64,000 bases of DNA from positions 310,001 to 374,000 of the forward strand of contig NW_026570239.1 in NCBI RefSeq assembly GCF_019649055.1, written 5' to 3'. This document shows positions 59,904 to 64,000 of this stretch, piece by piece. The notes under the pieces are model-generated. The model was not told where the DNA came from and ran no database searches. It worked only from the letters and a program-made list of their open reading frames with translations. Position numbers and translations under genes: made by a program. This stretch comes from Paramacrobiotus metropolitanus. Taxonomy: Eukaryota; Tardigrada; Eutardigrada; Parachela; Macrobiotidae. The number at the start of each line of letters is the position of its first letter. Positions within the stretch are counted from its first letter, which is position 1.

Positions 59904-60254
59904 TTTGAGACTGCGATCTAACTACTGTACGAGTATAAAAGGAGAAAGGCTCAGAATGCGCGTTCTACTGCTTTTATCAATCAACGTTTTAGTAGCTGTC
60001 ATTAAGAGAAATGCTACTGCTATGTTAAGTAATGAAATTTTGATCAGCGGGTGAATACAGATTTTGGCTGTTTTTTATGTTCAAATCAATTTTTAGTTAT
60101 GAAGCGGTGTACCGGCGCTTGCATTTTTTGGTTGTTTGATGGCTTTAAAGAAGTTTAAGTTTCAAAAAGATTCGGTTAAGATAGATAAAAAACCCTAAAC
60201 AATTTGAATCAAAATTTGTTTATAGCAGTTTTGTGACTACACTAAACACAGCAA

Positions 60255-60420
60255 TTTAATGGTTGCTTGGCCGATGCTTGCCGATGGGACATCTGCCTGG
60301 TCGAACACGGTGCGGGCCGCACGGTGCCGGGCGGCACACAAAACCAGCCCAGCCATCGCCACCGTCGCCGAGTGTAACGAGAAGACCGAATCTTACGCCG
60401 ACAACGGCGCCGACAAGTAC
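60255..60420 (+). pseudogene. UGT last-exon fragment, frameshifted
   Basis: DNA matching exon 3 of the UGT gene: TTGCTTGGCCGATG, TGGTCGAACACGGTG, AGCCATCGCCACCGTCGCCG and GACAAGTACCA follow in order. Short deletions break the frame, and no acceptor or earlier exons are present. Confidence 0.85.
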
Positions 60421-60650
60421 CATAGAAGAATAAGAAAGGGAAGGATGAAGAAAGGAAAGTGGCACGCAGGAGTTCTCGCAGATAATGGAGTCCAGTTACG
60501 GGTAATTTGCAGGCGCAGTTAGTTACGGCGCGCCGAATCTTACGCCGACAAGTACCATAGAAGAATAAGAAATGGAAGGATGAAGAAAGGAAAGTGGCAC
60601 GCAGGAGTTCTCGCAGATAATGCAGTCCAGTTACGGGTAATTTGCCAACC
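60388..60650. repeat. 147-bp tandem duplication
   Basis: The block beginning GAATCTTACGCCGAC at 60388 recurs at 60535, with a 12-bp deletion and a few substitutions. The first copy overlaps the end of the UGT fragment. Confidence 0.85.
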
Positions 60651-63600
60651 AATGCAGTCATCCGAACTACAATTCAAATATTGTTGATAAGATGACCGCT
60701 CGTGAATGAGTGCAAACCATCGATGAGCGTTCATCTTTTAAGGAGAATTTATACTATGGTAGCGAGACTGAAAATGAGATTTTCAAAATTCTACAGTGTA
60801 ATAAGAATAGTTACATCTATTACTGGGCGAAAGTTGAGTAGATTCAGGTAGCAACGAAAAACCTTATTCAAGTTTTTTCATTGCCGACCAGGAGCGATTT
60901 GGAGGCTAGCGTATCTTTCTACAGTACTGCCACCTGTGATCAAAATTAGTGAAAGAAAGATTGCACCGAGATGGGCTTTCTTTCATTCTGGAATATGCCT
61001 TGTGGCTGTTATATTCCATGCCAGATTGCAAGTGTAATAGGACCAGACAAGGCTCATGTTTACACAGTGAGGACGAATACAGCATAACAAAGACGCTAGA
61101 CAATGGAAACACGTAGCGCTATCCTGATAGTGCACATGAAAGAGTGGCCAAAGTCTACTCTTCGCTGTGCACGCATTCAGTGTGGCGGCACTGCAAGCGC
61201 AGAATCGGTAAGACCAAAGGAAAGCGCAGAACAAAAGAAGGTTCTTCGCCACTTTCTGAAAAATTTTCCAAAATTCACTTCTAAACTCAATAACAATTTT
61301 CAAAGATGTCAGAAAATTCTGACATTTGATTAGATTCAAGAAAATTCATTTTCAAGAAGAATTGTGGAGCGTTTTTGTGAAAAATGTTTGCGTATTCTGT
61401 AAAAAATAAAAGAAAGTAACTTTGAGTGTAAGAAAGTTTGTTTTTTCAAGAATGGTTGAGTTTTTTGGAAAAAACGCTCCACAGAACTTTAGTCATTTTA
61501 GCGGAACACATCGCTGCGCTTGAAAGAAAAATTTCAAAAATCTGCTTGAATTGTTATTGCTTCCGGAAAATAACGGCTTTTGATCTGTGACTTTTACATT
61601 TTAAAATTGTCTAACCAATTTCAGACTTTCAATGTATGTAGCAAAAATATCATAGTGTTAGGTCAGATGAGTAGTCATGATGCAGCACAAGTGCACGCAT
61701 TGCGCCAGCGAGAACAGTCAAAAGAGGTGGAAATCGGTATAATCTCTTCTTAACTGTTTACCAACTCTGTAATGTTTGCTGGCTCGATCATAGGACGGCA
61801 TGAAAAAAATCAACAACTACTGTAGATACGGAAACCACACCTGTTTCCAGGAAGTACTGGGGTACAACCGGTGTGATCCGTGTGCCTCTTGGAAACAGAT
61901 ATCGGTACCGATACCAACCGACTGGATTTTCAGCAGCAGACCTAGGAATTTTTTTGGCAGTATCAGCACGCAGTCAAATATATTTAACAGTTTTACTTAT
62001 TGCGGTTGGTATGTGCCGTCAGTTCTCTTATCCTTGTTTCATAACGATAGGCCTCAGCTTGGTGATCGTTTTCCGATTGTTCAAGTTCGGCCCACAGCTT
62101 CCGTAATGCCCGATCGAACTGTCACGGTGGTGCAGAATCTGTAGACACCATTAAAAAATATAGTAAAAAAATTTAGTACAATGTAATTAGATGGCGGCCT
62201 AAAGGGAATCAACAACCATGCTACTGCTTTACTGTTGTCATATTTTATTCACAGAATAGCGCCGATTATACCTTATTTAATCACCGTTGCAGTTAACAGA
62301 GTCGTGTACAGGTGTATACGGATTTACAGAAGCCCTGCATTATGCAGGACTTCTCATGAGACAAATCAGTTGGCACTCCTAAGTTTTAGTTACGGTTATC
62401 TGCAGGTCTGTTGACACTAGTCACTGCATGATAACATTCGCAAAGCACTGATTAGAGGGAACTGTCGGAAACCATATTAATTTATGTTTTGTTTGCTGCA
62501 GATAAAACTGGGTTCGGCTACAGCTGAACAATAATGATGGGGCACATTCGTCATGTGGGAATCTTTCTCTACCGCATTATTAAGATTACTACAATAAATA
62601 ATGCTGTTGTTAAGAGCCAACGCCATTTCGTTATGTCTCACAGTAACGGATCCTTGTGAGTATAAAATCATACGGTCGCACTACTGGCCGCTGATCACTC
62701 GATCAGCAATGAGCGGTGGTGTTCAGGGCGGGGAAGAAAGGTCGATTTTCATTTCCGGTCTGCCTCCTTAAGATGGTCGAATTAAATACTATCACCTGAC
62801 ATTACGACATGCGGAAGCCGGCAACGATCAAGCTGACATGGGCAAAGAAAGTGATCGGATAGGAAATGCGGTTCATTCCCATATACAGTGCTAGTACTTG
62901 CTAACATTTCTACTGTTTAACTAAAACCATTTCTATAAATTTCTACTATAATCTGTTAATTTGTTCTAAAAAAGCATGTGCTAGCTTCAAATTAATTTTT
63001 TCGACAGTTAAACTATCTTTTGTTGTTCGATAAGATAAGCACTGGGTAGAGTGAATGTAGTAGGCATGTACTGTATTTTCCGGGTATCACGAATGTCAAC
63101 TCCACTTTATAACATGCAGTAGCTGAAAACAATCATTTCCTAGTAATATTTAGGATGACACTATGGTCCCCATTAAAACCTAATTTACAGACACTCAATA
63201 ATTATAAATTGGCTTTTTGATACCCACATTTGGCAGTCACTGTTTTGGATGCTGTGTTTTCGCGCAACATACGGCCGCGGCGGTGGTTTTAGCAAAACAA
63301 CCTGGCTGCGGGAAAGAGCGCTGTAGATCGGGATAGATCGAGGTTAAAAGAGAATGCCTTGTCAGATTTCCAGATACTTATTTATAAAGCAGTTTCGCCA
63401 TGGTACGGACTACGGCGCCTGGGGACACGCATGGTTCCATTAATGGGTTCAACCTAACTCGGCCAGTTCAGTTTTACTTTGGTACAATGAAGTGAACAGT
63501 TTGATTATTTCGAGTGCATTCACTCTTAAAACCGATGCCATAGTTACTCTGCAAAAAATCAGGCACGAAATAAATCTGAACTGTAGATAAAAAAAAAACT

Positions 63601-64000
63601 CAATAGTGATTTAACTGAAGGTTAAAAGATCGATTCAACCGTATCATACAACAGCACACAGGAGCAGCTGCGTTGTTGTGTGCTACCGCATCTGTACAAC
63701 TGCGGCGTGCGATTCCATAGGTTTTCGTTAACTATCGCAGAACCTTCGAAACACTGAAAATAGGGGAGCGGGTGTATAAATTATCATTTATCGCGTTGTC
63801 ACCCCTATTTTTCGTGGTTGCGGGTGGAGATCGTAGCGTTCGTGTTCTTACGAACGAGAATAAGCGGCTATTAAAACTGACGCATCCTGATAAGATGTTG
63901 CGCAGAATAGAATTAAGTCACTGACTAAGCTTAACTTGATAGGTGCGCCACAAGATATGAGCTACATGGAATTGTTAACATGACTGGTTACCATCTAGAT
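60651..64000. other. No supported gene
   Basis: Only short frames occur. A frame at 61873-62106 has a hydrophobic stretch (IYLTVLLIAVGMC) but no start context, splice partners or family resemblance. A 15-bp inverted repeat (TGTGGAGCGTTTTTT and its complement) spans about 61362-61487. Confidence 0.45.

Noticed and set aside
61873-62106. Frame with membrane-like segments
   Set aside because: Isolated, without supporting exons or recognisable family.
1-64000. CRISPR arrays, bacterial operons, rRNA genes, viral genes
   Set aside because: None seen; gene structure throughout is that of an animal nuclear genome.

Overview
The window is eukaryotic nuclear DNA from an invertebrate animal. Genes are split into many short exons by GT-AG introns, many of them only 60-120 bp. 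The families present (DOMON/copper monooxygenases of the DBH/MOXD1 type, a membrane-anchored epoxide hydrolase, VPS41, a TMEM151-like protein) are animal ones, and tRNA genes and DNA-transposon derivatives lie between and inside genes. The compact genes and lineage-specific tandem families would suit a tardigrade or similar small ecdysozoan, but the sequence alone does not fix the phylum. Exon models were built by hand from reading frame, splice consensus and paralogue comparison. For the tandem families exon lengths and phases agree between copies and the summed coding lengths divide by three.

Layout. 1-4.7 kb: gene-poor, with an LRR fragment, a MITE and two palindromes. 4.8-7.0 kb (-): a five-pass membrane protein with an alpha/beta-hydrolase domain that lacks the nucleophile serine. 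8.7-10.9 kb (+): a four-pass membrane protein in six exons. 11.7-30.0 kb (+): three paralogous 14-exon copper monooxygenase genes (A, B, C). Between A and B lies a rearranged segment: an epoxide-hydrolase anchor exon followed in frame by a shortened VPS41, then a decayed duplicate of the 3' end of gene A, then an epoxide hydrolase gene with an apparent frameshift. Gene A carries two identical convergent tRNA-Asp genes in one intron. 30.9-32.4 kb: a TMEM151-like gene. 33.2-34.0 kb: an intronless SAM methyltransferase.

35.6-54.4 kb: four copies (+ + - -) of an eight-exon gene for a secreted glycoprotein of about 650 residues that I do not recognise. Three are intact; the third has lost its 3' end and carries, in intron 1, an 851-bp Mutator-like element with 9-bp target duplications and a Ulp1-type peptidase fragment. 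The copies share an upstream motif, and two share a TATA box.

54.8-60.7 kb: a soluble plant-like UDP-glycosyltransferase gene with pseudogene pieces on both sides, a large foldback in its first intron, and a hAT-type MITE downstream. From 60.7 kb to the end no gene is supported.

The strongest leads are the epoxide hydrolase-VPS41 chimera, the four-copy unknown family with its shared promoter, and the Ulp1-bearing Mutator-like element. Secreted redox, epoxide-hydrolysing and glycosyl-transferring enzymes side by side suggest a detoxification or cuticle/secretory neighbourhood, but that is inference.
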